Positions 51,160 through 59,319 are shown, numbered from the stretch's first letter. The stretch: 64,000 bases of DNA from Stenotrophomonas sp. 364 (GCF_009832905.1 NZ_CP047135.1:2706001-2770000), one strand, 5' to 3'. A program made the numbers and translations. Notes: generated from the sequence alone by a model not told the origin.

Positions 51160-51927
51160 ATGCGCCTGCCTGTTGCCCTTGCCCTGTTGTTGATCGCCTC
51201 CCCTGCCCTGGCCCAGGACGACGATGACACCCCAGCCTTTGATCGCCCCGGTATCGGCTTCTCGCCGAGCACCTTGCCGCGCGGCAGCGTCGCGCTGGAG
51301 TGGGGCCTGCCGAGTCTGGAGCGCGATCGCGATGGCGACGGTACCCGCTCCACCGAATACAGCAGCGATCTCAACCTGCGTATCGGTCTGACCGAGCACG
51401 TGGAACTGCAGGCCTTCAGCACGCCGTTCAACCACCTGCAGGTGAAGCCGCGGAACAGCTCGGCAAGCAGCAGCAACGGCGGCGGCGACAGCGGCGTTGC
51501 CGTCAAGATCGCCCTGCCCAGCGCCTCGGACAACCATGCGTGGGCGCTGCTGGCCAGCACCACCTTCGCCACCGGCGCCCGCGATTTCAGCGAAGGCGGC
51601 ACCCAGTACGCGCTCGGCGCCAGCTACGAATACACCCTCAATGATCGGTGGAGCGCGGCGTTGTATGGCAACGCCATCCGCGGTGCCGGCGCGGACGCAT
51701 TCACCTGGTCACCGAGCGTCAGCGTGGCGTTGACCGACACCGTCAGCAGCTACCTGGAAGCCGGTTTCACCCACACCGAGGGCGAAGCCTCCACCGCCAT
51801 CGCCGGGGCCGGCGTCACCTGGATGGTGGCCCGCACCGTACAACTGGATGCCTCGTTCGACGTCGGCCTGGACAGCCGAAGCCCGGACCTCCAGGCCGGC
51901 CTGGGCGTGTCGTTCTTTTTCCAGTAG
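51160..51927 (+). CDS. Outer-membrane transporter-like beta-barrel (phenol/MetA-type family)
   Basis: The 255-residue protein has a signal peptide (MRLPVALALLLIASPALAQ), then a Ser/Gly-rich barrel with repeated strands (TQYALGASYEYTLNDRWSAA, VTWMVARTVQLDASFDVGLD) and a terminal GVSFFFQ with C-terminal aromatics. The pattern fits the family annotated as 'transporter' linked with meta-cleavage pathways. It is likely an outer-membrane barrel of unknown substrate. Confidence 0.75.
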   Translation: MRLPVALALLLIASPALAQDDDDTPAFDRPGIGFSPSTLPRGSVALEWGLPSLERDRDGDGTRSTEYSSDLNLRIGLTEHVELQAFSTPFNHLQVKPRNSSASSSNGGGDSGVAVKIALPSASDNHAWALLASTTFATGARDFSEGGTQYALGASYEYTLNDRWSAALYGNAIRGAGADAFTWSPSVSVALTDTVSSYLEAGFTHTEGEASTAIAGAGVTWMVARTVQLDASFDVGLDSRSPDLQAGLGVSFFFQ

Positions 51928-52111
51928 TGACCGCGCCATTGCCACCTTCTCGCTCAGTACACAGTGGGGGAGAGCCACTACGCGGGTGGCTGCGCGCGAT
52001 CCGTGCCGACGCACACAGAAAGTCACCGCATGTGGCCACCCATGCAATCGAACGCACCCTTGTGAAACCCCGACGGCCCATCGAATGCCGGCGGTGCACC
52101 GCCCAAACAAA

Positions 52112-52139
52112 AACGCCTGCGCATCACTGCGCAGGCGTT
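52112..52139 (-). terminator. Terminator of the DUF1328 gene
   Basis: On the minus strand, aacgcctgcgc-agtgat-gcgcaggcgtt is followed by TTTTGTTTG, 28 bases after the stop codon. Confidence 0.75.
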
Positions 52140-52167
52140 GGTATCTGGATTTGATGCTGACCTGCGG

Positions 52168-52341
52168 TCAGGTGACCTTCTTGGCGATGGTCATGCCGAG
52201 CACGAACAGCACTACGGCGATGATGATGCCGGCCCAGAACAGGAATTTCGCCACGCCGATCGCAGCGCCGCCGATCCCGGCGAAGCCGAGTGCACCGGCA
52301 ATGAGGCCGATGACGGCGAAGATGATGGCCCACTTGATCAT
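52168..52341 (-). CDS. DUF1328 family small membrane protein
   Basis: The 57-residue protein starts MIKWAIIFAVIGLIAGALGF and consists of two helices (the second AKFLFWAGIIIAVVLFVLGM) with the family's GFAGIGGAAIGVAK turn. It is a YtjA-like membrane peptide of unknown function, often induced by envelope stress. It has its own terminator. Confidence 0.9.
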   Translation of the reverse strand: MIKWAIIFAVIGLIAGALGFAGIGGAAIGVAKFLFWAGIIIAVVLFVLGMTIAKKVT

Positions 52342-52453
52342 GATGATCCTTACCCGCAAACCGGGATGAATGACAGGCCTTCAACGTAGCGATGCGGCTG
52401 TCCGCCCTTCGTGAACGACACGCGCGAACGGCGTGAAGTCTGGGCTGTGCAGA

Positions 52454-52927
52454 TCAGCGTTCCTCTGTGGCTTCCTCGATCGCGCGGGGCATGGTGCGCA
52501 CCATCGGCTGGTACACCAGCCCGGCCGACTCCCCCACCTCGCCGCTGCATGCAAAGCCATGGCGTTGGTAGAACGCCACCGAGGGCAGCGACGCGCTCAC
52601 CGTGACCTCATCGGCGTGCGCCTGCGCGATCAATGCCGCCAGCAGTGCCTCGCCCACGCCTTGCCGCTGACAGGCCGGGTCGACGAACAGCATCGCCACA
52701 TGGCGACGCTGCTTCAGTTCGCCCACACCCTTGATCACGCCCACATCGTCGTACACCAGCTGCAGGCTGTCCGGCCCGGTCCGCTGCGCGAAACCGTCCG
52801 CTGCGGCAATCGTGCGGAAGTTGTCCACCCCGATCGATGACAGCGACGATGCCACCGTGCTCAGAAACGCGCGCATGCAGACGGCACTGGCGGCGTGCAG
52901 ATCGATGTCCTGCAGGGGTCTGATCAT
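52454..52927 (-). CDS. GNAT-family N-acetyltransferase
   Basis: The 157-residue protein starts MIRPLQDIDLHAASAVCMRA. The CoA-binding motif A is VDPACQRQGVGEALLAALIA, with the final strand VTVSASLPSVAFYQRHGFAC typical of GNAT motif B. It should move an acetyl group from acetyl-CoA to a small molecule or protein. Substrate unknown, monocistronic. Confidence 0.92.
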   Translation of the reverse strand: MIRPLQDIDLHAASAVCMRAFLSTVASSLSSIGVDNFRTIAAADGFAQRTGPDSLQLVYDDVGVIKGVGELKQRRHVAMLFVDPACQRQGVGEALLAALIAQAHADEVTVSASLPSVAFYQRHGFACSGEVGESAGLVYQPMVRTMPRAIEEATEER

Positions 52928-53051
52928 CGTGTCTTCTTCCTGAGTGTGTACATCGCTTCACTCTAAGCCTCCCGCGCGGACACGTCGCAGCCAAACGCGA
53001 CAAATCCACTGAATTCTGCTGAGATTGCCCGCCGTATCCTGCAGCCCATCC

Positions 53052-53522
53052 ATGCCGCCTTCTCCTGCCGCGCCCACATCCAACGTTGCACGCGTGGCAT
53101 TGCAGGCGTGTCTGGACCTTGTGGTGCTGTCGGCTACTTCGATCACCTTTGCGTGCGTGCTTACCGCCCAGCTGCAAACAGAGCGGTTCGGCTGGGTCTG
53201 GCCGTCGATTCCTTACGATTACACGCGGGGCGACGTCTGGATCCATGCGCTGCTGGCCAGCCTGGTGGTGATCCCTGTTCTGATGCTCTGCAGGCGCCAG
53301 GGCGCGCGCCGGTCGCCGCGCTGGCAGGACCTGGCCTTCGCGATGTCCACGCTGCTGGTCATCCGGCTGGGGCCACCGGACGCCCAGGTGTTCGGCACCA
53401 CCTGGACCACGTGGGAGATCACGGCCGGGCTGTTCCTGCTGCAATGGCCGATCGTGGTGCCGTTGACCGTGGTGGCGGTGGTGTTCCGCCGCCTGCTCGG
53501 TTGGCGAAGGGGCCGGCGTTAA
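53052..53522 (+). CDS. Membrane protein of unknown function (about 4 helices)
   Basis: The 156-residue protein has hydrophobic segments at about 18-40, 62-80, 94-108 and 122-146, with basic ends (RRLLGWRRGRR). The start at MPPSPAAPTSNVARVALQAC is chosen because upstream codons overlap non-coding DNA. No family recognised. It may be a small inner-membrane protein. Confidence 0.65.
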   Translation: MPPSPAAPTSNVARVALQACLDLVVLSATSITFACVLTAQLQTERFGWVWPSIPYDYTRGDVWIHALLASLVVIPVLMLCRRQGARRSPRWQDLAFAMSTLLVIRLGPPDAQVFGTTWTTWEITAGLFLLQWPIVVPLTVVAVVFRRLLGWRRGRR

Positions 53523-53751
53523 GCGCTTTTGAAGCCGTCGTGGGTGCCTGGGAGCCCGCGGGCGACCCGATGGAGGTCTCTGGAGGTGGCGCGACCTAGC
53601 GCCAATTACCCTTAACAATCAATTATTTAGAGTTAACTTCAAGGGGCGTTATCAGCTTCCCTCATCTAGCTAAGCGAATTTAATTTGTGATGATTGCCAC
53701 AAATTCACACCTCCGTCACAATCAGGCCATCCACCCAGCCCAGTCACGCAC

Positions 53752-53853
53752 ATGCGCGCACTCCTCACCAAGCAACATCCGGCCCTGCTGAAGTTCTACT
53801 TCGTGGCCTGTTATGTGGTTCTGATCGAAGAAGTGCTGCGCGCCCTGAGCTGA
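53752..53853 (+). CDS. 33-residue membrane microprotein
   Basis: The frame MRALLTKQHPALLKFYFVAC ... VVLIEEVLRALS codes one hydrophobic helix (about 13-28) with a basic start and an acidic end. It lies downstream of the only markedly AT-rich stretch of this region (53610-53720), which carries several ttaa/aatt steps and looks like a promoter. No strong ribosome-binding site is visible, so this is tentative. Confidence 0.45.
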   Translation: MRALLTKQHPALLKFYFVACYVVLIEEVLRALS

Positions 53854-53881
53854 TACGGGCGCGCCCCCCTTCCCTGGCCGG

Positions 53882-54733
53882 TTACGACTGGAACGCGTGT
53901 TCCGGCCCCGGGAAGACCCCTGCTTCCACATCCGCGGCGAACTCGCTGGCCGCCTTGTGCAGCAGGCCATGCATGTCGGCGTACTGCTTGACGAAGCGCG
54001 GCAGCTGCCCGGTGCGCAGCCCGGCCATGTCCTGCCAGACCAGCACCTGCGCATCGCAGTCGCTGCCTGCGCCGATCCCCACCGTGGGCACCGAAACCGC
54101 CGCGGTGATCCGCGCGGCCACATCGGCCGGCACCATCTCGATCAACACCGCGAACGCACCGGCTGCTTCCAGCGCGCGCGCCGCTTCCACCAGTACCGGG
54201 CCATTGTCGCCACGGCCCTGGACGCGGAAGCCGCCCAGCTGATGCTCCGACTGCGGCGTGAATCCGATATGCGCCATCACCGGAATGCCCGAGCTGACCA
54301 GCTTGCGCACCTGCGGCACCATCTCGATGCCGCCCTCCAGCTTGACCGCGTGCGCGCCACCTTCCTTCATGAAGCGCACCGCCGTGTGGAAGCACTGTTC
54401 CGGTGACGCCTGGTACGAGCCGAACGGCAGGTCGGCGATCACCAGGGGGCGTCGCGTGCAGCGGCTCACCGCGCGCACCAGCGGCATCAGTTCGTCCACG
54501 GTGATCGGCAGCAGGCTGTCATTGCCGAGCACGTTGTTGGACGCCGAATCGCCGATCAGCAGCACCGGAATGCCGGCGTCTTCGAAGATCGCCGCGGTGT
54601 ACATGTCGTAGGCGGTGAGCATGGCCCACTTCTCGCCGCGTGCCTTCATCTCCTGCAGGTGCGGAATGCGCACGCGCTTTGCCTGCGCCAATGGGCTGGG
54701 GGAGGTCGCGTACGGATGAAGCTGTTCGGTCAT
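53882..54733 (-). CDS. panB: 3-methyl-2-oxobutanoate hydroxymethyltransferase
   Basis: The 283-residue enzyme makes ketopantoate from alpha-ketoisovalerate using methylene-tetrahydrofolate, the first step of pantothenate synthesis. Motifs are WAMLTAYDMYTAAIFEDAGI, VLLIGDSASNNVLG, DLPFGSYQASPEQC, HAVKLEGG, IPVMAHIGFTPQS, FRVQGRGD and GAGSDCDAQVLVWQDMAG. The wording (WAMLTAYD, PFGSY, VKRYAD-like ends) follows actinobacterial PanB more than usual proteobacterial PanB, which suggests transfer. No panC or panD is adjacent. The start at MTEQLHPYATS is preferred to 54751. Confidence 0.95.
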   Translation of the reverse strand: MTEQLHPYATSPSPLAQAKRVRIPHLQEMKARGEKWAMLTAYDMYTAAIFEDAGIPVLLIGDSASNNVLGNDSLLPITVDELMPLVRAVSRCTRRPLVIADLPFGSYQASPEQCFHTAVRFMKEGGAHAVKLEGGIEMVPQVRKLVSSGIPVMAHIGFTPQSEHQLGGFRVQGRGDNGPVLVEAARALEAAGAFAVLIEMVPADVAARITAAVSVPTVGIGAGSDCDAQVLVWQDMAGLRTGQLPRFVKQYADMHGLLHKAASEFAADVEAGVFPGPEHAFQS

Positions 54734-54759
54734 GGCATGTCCTTGTTTCATGAGGGGGA

Positions 54760-54879
54760 TCAGATCGTAGTGGTTCGGCGCAGCAACAGCACGGCGATGA
54801 TCACCATGGCCGCACCGGACATGCGGCCGACCATGCGCGCCGCACGCGGCCGGGTGCGCAGCAGCGCGCCGGCACCGAA
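54760..54879 (-). pseudogene. 3' remnant of a LysE/RhtB-family exporter gene
   Basis: The last about 39 codons, FGAGALLRTRPRAARMVGRM ... VIIAVLLLRRTTTI and stop, are the final amphipathic loop and helix typical of LysE-type exporters (RP.AAR.VGR-SGA-.VI.G..LL). There is no upstream half: the frame passes into sequence of the lrp remnant. Confidence 0.5.
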
Positions 54880-54887
54880 GCGCGTCC

Positions 54888-55007
54888 GTCGTCCGCCTGC
54901 TCTACGACCAGCACTTGTCCGCCCTACCCGGCATGCAGCGGCTGACCGCGACGCTGGTGATGAAAGGGGTGGTGGTGGACCGACCGCTACCGCTGCTGGC
55001 GCGCTGA
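54888..55007 (+). pseudogene. 3' remnant of an Lrp/AsnC-family regulator gene
   Basis: The end SVVRLLYDQHLSALPGMQRL ... ATLVMKGVVVDRPLPLLAR and stop matches the C-terminal ligand-binding domain end of Lrp-type regulators (Y-x-L..LPG.-..-T..V-.K-V....LPL). The DNA-binding half is absent. Lrp-type and LysE-type genes commonly form divergent pairs. Confidence 0.6.
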
Positions 55008-55034
55008 CGCCGGCACCGGGCCGTACCGCCGCTG

Positions 55035-55346
55035 TCACGGCGGGCTGCACAGTTCCTGCGCGATGTCCTTGATCAACCCGGCAATCTCATTGGCCAGGCG
55101 TCGGCTGTCGGCCACGGACCCGTAGAAGCGGATGGTGCGGCCGTCCATCTGCACGCCCGCCAGCCCCAGTTCGCCCTTCAAGGCATCGACGCGGCGATGG
55201 AAGACCTGCAGCCAGCGGGCCGAGGGGGCCACGTCGAGCATGGCGACGATCGCCTCGTCTTCAGCGTGGTCGACCGTAGCCTGCAGGCCAGGCACGTCAA
55301 AACCGAGCAGCCGTGGGGCGCTCGGGTTACCGGGGGTGGGGTTCAT
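55035..55346 (-). CDS. Unknown small protein, 103 aa
   Basis: The protein starts MNPTPGNPSAPRLLGFDVPG and shows alpha/beta segments (EDEAIVAMLDVAPSARWLQV, RTIRFYGSVADSRRLANEIA). There is no signal peptide. It is divergent from the SMR operon. No family recognised, although the ADSRRLANEIAGLIKDI helix looks conserved. Confidence 0.6.
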   Translation of the reverse strand: MNPTPGNPSAPRLLGFDVPGLQATVDHAEDEAIVAMLDVAPSARWLQVFHRRVDALKGELGLAGVQMDGRTIRFYGSVADSRRLANEIAGLIKDIAQELCSPP

Positions 55347-55464
55347 GCGCCATGGTAGCCGCAAAGGCACTCCGTGCCGCGCTGCGGCAGCGCGGTGTGG
55401 CTCGCGCCCCGGCGTGGATTTGGCGGATGTCAGTCAGATTCCATTCACGGCTCCGCCAAGTAAC

Positions 55465-55482
55465 ATACCGTCCGGTCGGTAT
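55465..55482. promoter_or_regulatory. Candidate TetR operator before the SMR gene
   Basis: ataccg-tccggt-cggtat is an inverted repeat with perfect 6-base arms, 18 bases before the SMR start. This is the operator shape of TetR proteins that control SMR pumps, here probably the downstream TetR. Confidence 0.65.
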
Positions 55483-55499
55483 CCAATATGGAAGAAGCC

Positions 55500-55844
55500 A
55501 TGTCTCCCCTGCTCACCGCGTATCTGTTCCTGTCCGGCGCGATCATCGCCGAAGTCACCGGCACCCTGCTGCTGCAGAAAACCGCCCAGTTCACCAAACT
55601 GGGCCCCACCCTGACCATGGCGCTGTGCTACGTGGTGTCCTTCTACCTGCTCAGCCATGCGCTGAAGGCGCTGCCGCTGGGTATCGCCTATGCGATCTGG
55701 GGCGGCGTGGGCATCGTGCTCACCCTGATCATCAGCGTGACGGTGTTCAAGCAGAGCCTGGATTGGCAGGCCATCACCGGGGTCGCGATGATCGTCGGGG
55801 GCGTGGTCATGATCAACGCGTTCTCAAAAGCGGCGGCACATTGA
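55500..55844 (+). CDS. SMR-family multidrug efflux protein (EmrE/SugE type)
   Basis: The 114-residue protein starts MSPLLTAYLFLSGAIIAEVT with four helices. The key Glu (AEVTGTLLL) is in helix 1, with YLLSHALKALPLGIAYAIWG in helix 3. Such pumps swap protons for cationic drugs or guanidinium. Its stop overlaps the tetR start (TGATG), so the two are co-expressed. Confidence 0.95.
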   Translation: MSPLLTAYLFLSGAIIAEVTGTLLLQKTAQFTKLGPTLTMALCYVVSFYLLSHALKALPLGIAYAIWGGVGIVLTLIISVTVFKQSLDWQAITGVAMIVGGVVMINAFSKAAAH

Positions 55845-56422
55845 TGGACGCCACCCGACGACGCCGGCAGCCGGCGCTGGTGCGCGCCGCCCTGCTTGAT
55901 GCGGCGGTGCAGGAAGCCATGGTGCACGGGGTGGGCAATGTCACGGTTCTCTCGGTGGCCGCACGCGCCGGGGTCAGCAAGGGCGCGCTGTTCCACCACT
56001 TCGCCACCCGCCAGGACCTGCTCGAAGCGGCGTACGCCGAGTGCCTGGCACGCTTCGGGGATGCGCTGGATGTGCTTGTCGCGACGGACCCGGTGCCGCA
56101 CGGTCGCTTCACCCGCGCCTACGTCCGGGCCACCTTCGAGGCCATGCACGCCGAAGACGCCAACTGGGCGCGTTTCTCGTTGAGTGCGCTGGTGGAACCG
56201 GCGTTTGCCGCGCTGTGGCGCCACTGGCTGGATGAGCGCCTGGCCCAGGTGCCGGCCGAACGTGGTGCACCCCGGTTGCGTGTGGCGCGGCTGGCGGCCG
56301 ACGGATACTGGCTGCAGGCGCTGGGCGGTGGTTTGGTTGAGAGCGGCCCGGCGGAAATCGATGCCCTGCGCGAATGCGTGGTGAGCTTTACCTATGACGA
56401 TGCGCAGCCGGCTACCGGCTGA
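55844..56422 (+). CDS. TetR-family regulator of the SMR pump
   Basis: The 192-residue protein starts MDATRRRRQPALVRAALLDA. The DNA-binding helix is SVAARAGVSKGALFHHFATR, followed by a ligand domain with VLVATDPVPHGRFTRAYVRA. It is translationally coupled to the SMR gene and probably binds the palindrome in front of it. Its C-terminal domain is homologous to the HTH-less protein at 50655. Confidence 0.93.
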   Translation: MDATRRRRQPALVRAALLDAAVQEAMVHGVGNVTVLSVAARAGVSKGALFHHFATRQDLLEAAYAECLARFGDALDVLVATDPVPHGRFTRAYVRATFEAMHAEDANWARFSLSALVEPAFAALWRHWLDERLAQVPAERGAPRLRVARLAADGYWLQALGGGLVESGPAEIDALRECVVSFTYDDAQPATG

Positions 56423-56430
56423 CCGCTGAC

Positions 56431-56627
56431 GTAGCGCCGGGCTCTGCCCGGCTGGTGTTGAATTACGTGCGGAGCGCAGCGGGGCAGAGCCCCGCTCTAC
56501 GGGGCGTTGGCAGCATCGTCGCGCCCGCGCGAGGCGTGGGCCGCGGGCAGCATCGTAGCGCCGGGCTCTGCCCGGCTGGTGTTGAATTACGTGCGGAGCG
56601 CAGCGGGGCAGAGCCCCGCTCTACGGG
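56431..56627. repeat. Duplicated 73-bp SMAG-type unit
   Basis: gtagcgccgggctctgcccg gctgg..., running through gcggagcgcagcggggcaga to ctacggg, occurs at 56431-56503 and again at 56555-56627, 124 bases apart. Each contains a plus-oriented GTAG head and a ctac tail, so one unit is a pair of facing palindromes. Confidence 0.85.
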
Positions 56628-56637
56628 CGGGCGGACA

Positions 56638-56668
56638 CAAAAAAGCCCACGCAGTGCTGCGCAGGCTT
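56638..56668 (-). terminator. Terminator that belongs to tRNA-Pro
   Basis: On the minus strand, gcctgcgcagcactgcgtgggc is followed by TTTTTTGTG. It lies 18 bases beyond the CCA end of the tRNA-Pro piece and is probably the original terminator of the tRNA. Confidence 0.75.
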
Positions 56669-56685
56669 CTTCGATTTACCAACAA

Positions 56686-56735
56686 TGGTCGGGACGGCCG
56701 GATTTGAACCGACGACCCTCTGCCCCCCAGGCAGC
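56686..56735 (-). pseudogene. 3' half of tRNA-Pro, attachment site of the second prophage
   Basis: On the minus strand the sequence from the anticodon loop (tggggggca) through the T arm (ggttcaaatcc) to cgtcccgacca is that of a tRNA-Pro with anticodon GGG. Upstream of the anticodon arm the sequence is unrelated and too short for a D arm, so a 71-nt fold is not a tRNA. This is the partial copy expected at one prophage end. The complete tRNA should lie at the other end beyond the window. Confidence 0.75.
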
Positions 56736-56877
56736 GGGCCTGCTGCGCGCATCCCGTTGTTTCTCTTGAACATTCCGGCGCGGCAACCACCACCAAACAC
56801 ACCATTTCATGCCCATATGTATCAATCGCTTACAGGACAATAGGGTGCAGCGGGCTGAAGCGGACAGGCCGGGCGCT

Positions 56878-57228
56878 CTACCTCTCGCCCGGTAGTTTCA
56901 GCGCTTCGCTCAGCCGTCGCTCCTGCTGCAACTGGGTGGCCGAGCGCTTCGGCGGTGGGGGCTCGTCATCCTTCGCCGTCAGCTGCTGCACCGCCTGTCG
57001 CAGCGGCACCCCCTCCAGAATCCGGGCCGCACACCACCGCTCGGCGTAGCGCTTGCCTTGGTTCACACTCGCCGCGCTGACCCGCTTCTCCTGCCACAGC
57101 TTCCGACAGGCGAGGATCACTGTGATGCCGTCGGCACCTGGCTGGACGTTGGCGATCTGCCGGCCGTTCCACCACAGGCACCAAGACTCGCCGAACTGCA
57201 CCCAGCCTTGTGGACGAGGGGCGGTCAT
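56878..57228 (-). CDS. Prophage protein, unknown
   Basis: The 116-residue protein starts MTAPRPQGWVQFGESWCLWW. An N-terminal beta hairpin is followed by helices (KLWQEKRVSAASVNQGKRYA, ARILEGVPLRQAVQQL) and a charged tail. Upstream starts at 57291 or 57258 are less likely. It is divergent from the peptidase gene. Similar short proteins sit at prophage ends, but no function is known. Confidence 0.6.
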   Translation of the reverse strand: MTAPRPQGWVQFGESWCLWWNGRQIANVQPGADGITVILACRKLWQEKRVSAASVNQGKRYAERWCAARILEGVPLRQAVQQLTAKDDEPPPPKRSATQLQQERRLSEALKLPGER

Positions 57229-57497
57229 GAATCCGGTTTGGTCGCAGGGCGGGCGCATGCCGAGCAGGATACGCCCGGGCGTCTCACGCATTGCGACGAG
57301 GTGTCGGCGGGGCGCGGCTCAGGCGCGCCCGGGCTGAGCGGCCAATGGCCCCGGGTCCGACAGGGATAGGTTGCACCACGGCGGCCGGCGCGCCCACCGG
57401 GGAACGCAGCGCTCCGTCGTAGGCCTCGGCCTGCCCAGTTCGTCAGGGTGCACGCCGCGCGAAGATCAGGGCCTGCAGCGGGGAGTATGGTTCGGCC

Positions 57498-58163
57498 ATG
57501 TGCGGCCGATTCGTCCAAACCCCGATCCGGGACGCTGCCAGCCTGGGCTTCCACCAGCTGGTTGGCGACCTGCTGTCCATGCCGGCTAGCTACAACCTAG
57601 CGCCGACCCAGCGTGCGGCGGTGGTGCTGGACCGCGGCAACGGCCTCGTCCTGCAGAGGCTCGCCTGGGGCCTGCTGCCCTTCTGGGCGAGAGATAAGAC
57701 GCGGCAGGGTTCTACCATCAATGCCCGCATCGAGACGGTGGACACCAAGCCGGCGTACCGCTCAGCCTTCAAAAAGCGCAGGTGCCTGATTCCCATGACC
57801 GGGTACTACGAATGGTCAGTGAGCCGTGAAGACGGGAAGAAGGATCCGTGGTTCATCCACGCGGTCAGGCCGCTCTGGGCGGCCGGCCTGTGGGAAGACA
57901 CCAGCCCCCTGCTTGACCCGGGCAACCTGGGCACCTTCACCGTGATCACCGGCGACAGCAGCGGGGTGTCGGCCGACATCCACGATCGCATGCCGGTGTG
58001 GCTGGCACCCGGCCAGGCTGAGGAATGGATCGCCGCATCGCCCGACGACGCCATGGCGATGCTGATGGCCAGCGATCCGCCGGAGCTGGAGGCCTACCGC
58101 GTCAGGCGCGCGGTGAATAGCACGCGCAACAACCGCGAGGATCTGCTTGATGCCGTGGCCTAA
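57498..58163 (+). CDS. yedK: SOS-response-associated peptidase (HMCES/YedK family)
   Basis: The 221-residue protein has the invariant MCGRF start with nucleophile Cys2, SYNLAPTQ, ARIETVDTKPAYRSAFKKRR, the Glu in MTGYYEWSV and the His in DIHDRMPV. YedK/HMCES proteins crosslink to abasic sites in single-stranded DNA through Cys2 and shield them. Carriage on a prophage would protect phage or host DNA in SOS conditions. No clear LexA box is visible upstream. Confidence 0.95.
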   Translation: MCGRFVQTPIRDAASLGFHQLVGDLLSMPASYNLAPTQRAAVVLDRGNGLVLQRLAWGLLPFWARDKTRQGSTINARIETVDTKPAYRSAFKKRRCLIPMTGYYEWSVSREDGKKDPWFIHAVRPLWAAGLWEDTSPLLDPGNLGTFTVITGDSSGVSADIHDRMPVWLAPGQAEEWIAASPDDAMAMLMASDPPELEAYRVRRAVNSTRNNREDLLDAVA

Positions 58164-58227
58164 TGCTATGGCTCCGTTTAGCGAGCGATAGGATCACTCG
58201 CGCAGCCCCAGCATTGTCAAGGTGCTT

Positions 58228-59319
58228 TCAGGCATTTCCCGACGCAGGAAAGCTCTTGATCGTTGTGTATTGGACCATCCCCGATTCAATACCGGTAACC
58301 TGGCCCAGCTCCACGTTGTAGCCGAACTCTTGAATCAAAACGCATAGCCACTCAGTGTATTCATCATTCTCAGCGTCAGCGCATAGAGACATTACCTGCC
58401 GACCAAGCGAGGTCATACTGAAGCCGGACAAGGTAAATCTCCTTGCCGCATCGTTGTGTTTAACGACGATGACTTTACCGCCCAGTCGCATCATCGCAAC
58501 AAACGTATCTTTCGCCACGGAGCCAACGCTAACCTCATGGCCCGTGAGCTCTGCTCCTACGACAAGCCCCAGTGCTTCCAGCTCTAAAAGGTCCGGATAG
58601 CTTACCCAACGAAACTGCACTAGATCAGCGCCCATCTTGTGATTCGCGCAATGCGCACGATCCAACATGAAGGGCGCAACCTTCTCGATCAGGGCCGCGT
58701 CCGCCGCTGAGATTGACCGAAGAAACTCCAACGTGCGGAGACTGTACGTGCCCGGTGAGACTGCCTCCCCCGCAAGCACCCTCCCCCAAAGCTCCTGAAC
58801 CTGTTCCTTAGAGACTTGGCCGGCAAGCTCACGCCACCTAAACAGCCAATCCTCGTCAAACCCGGCTACCTTGGCATCCGGATCAGCATTGTCTCGCAAG
58901 AGGTCCTCAGCCCTCAGGATGGCATGACTGACGTTAATCTCCCTCCTGATGACGTCCGCAGCCTCGTCTCTTAATGCTGAAGCGACTGACGGTTGAATCA
59001 AAACCGCGCCCGCGTTCTCATCCACCTGCTCCTGGCATACCAAGTTTGATGAGTCAGCATCAGGTCGGTTCATTCCCAAGCCCAAGGCGGGGGCATTGGT
59101 TGCGACCAGCACTCCATCGAGAGAGAACTGGGCTTCTCCGCGCCTAATCCGCGCCGCATCCTGTTCTGCCTGAGCAAGAAACAAGATCCCATCTCGCTGT
59201 GCCTGCCCTTCGGCCTTCGCGATGCGCTTTAGGTGCCAAGGCCTTAGCAAGTTGCCGACACCCTTTTCGGCCAAAGACTCCCACAAGCCAAGAATGAGCT
59301 TTTCCCCAGGCAGGTCCAT
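58228..59319 (-). CDS. DUF2806 family protein (prophage cargo)
   Basis: The 363-residue protein starts MDLPGEKLILGLWESLAEKG, with HLKRIAKAEGQAQRDGILFL, a DUF2806 pattern. The middle has helices and a conserved ELAGQVSKEQVQELWGRVLAG, and the C-terminus has a beta part (VKHNDAARRFTLSGFSMTSL). The DNA is more A/T-rich than the tail genes. DUF2806 proteins are scattered in accessory regions. A defence role is plausible but unknown. Confidence 0.75.
   Translation of the reverse strand: MDLPGEKLILGLWESLAEKGVGNLLRPWHLKRIAKAEGQAQRDGILFLAQAEQDAARIRRGEAQFSLDGVLVATNAPALGLGMNRPDADSSNLVCQEQVDENAGAVLIQPSVASALRDEAADVIRREINVSHAILRAEDLLRDNADPDAKVAGFDEDWLFRWRELAGQVSKEQVQELWGRVLAGEAVSPGTYSLRTLEFLRSISAADAALIEKVAPFMLDRAHCANHKMGADLVQFRWVSYPDLLELEALGLVVGAELTGHEVSVGSVAKDTFVAMMRLGGKVIVVKHNDAARRFTLSGFSMTSLGRQVMSLCADAENDEYTEWLCVLIQEFGYNVELGQVTGIESGMVQYTTIKSFPASGNA

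Noticed and set aside
56686..56760. Functional tRNA-Pro on the minus strand
   Set aside because: Acceptor bases can pair, but the D arm and 5' anticodon stem are missing and the length is 71; it is a 3' duplicate.
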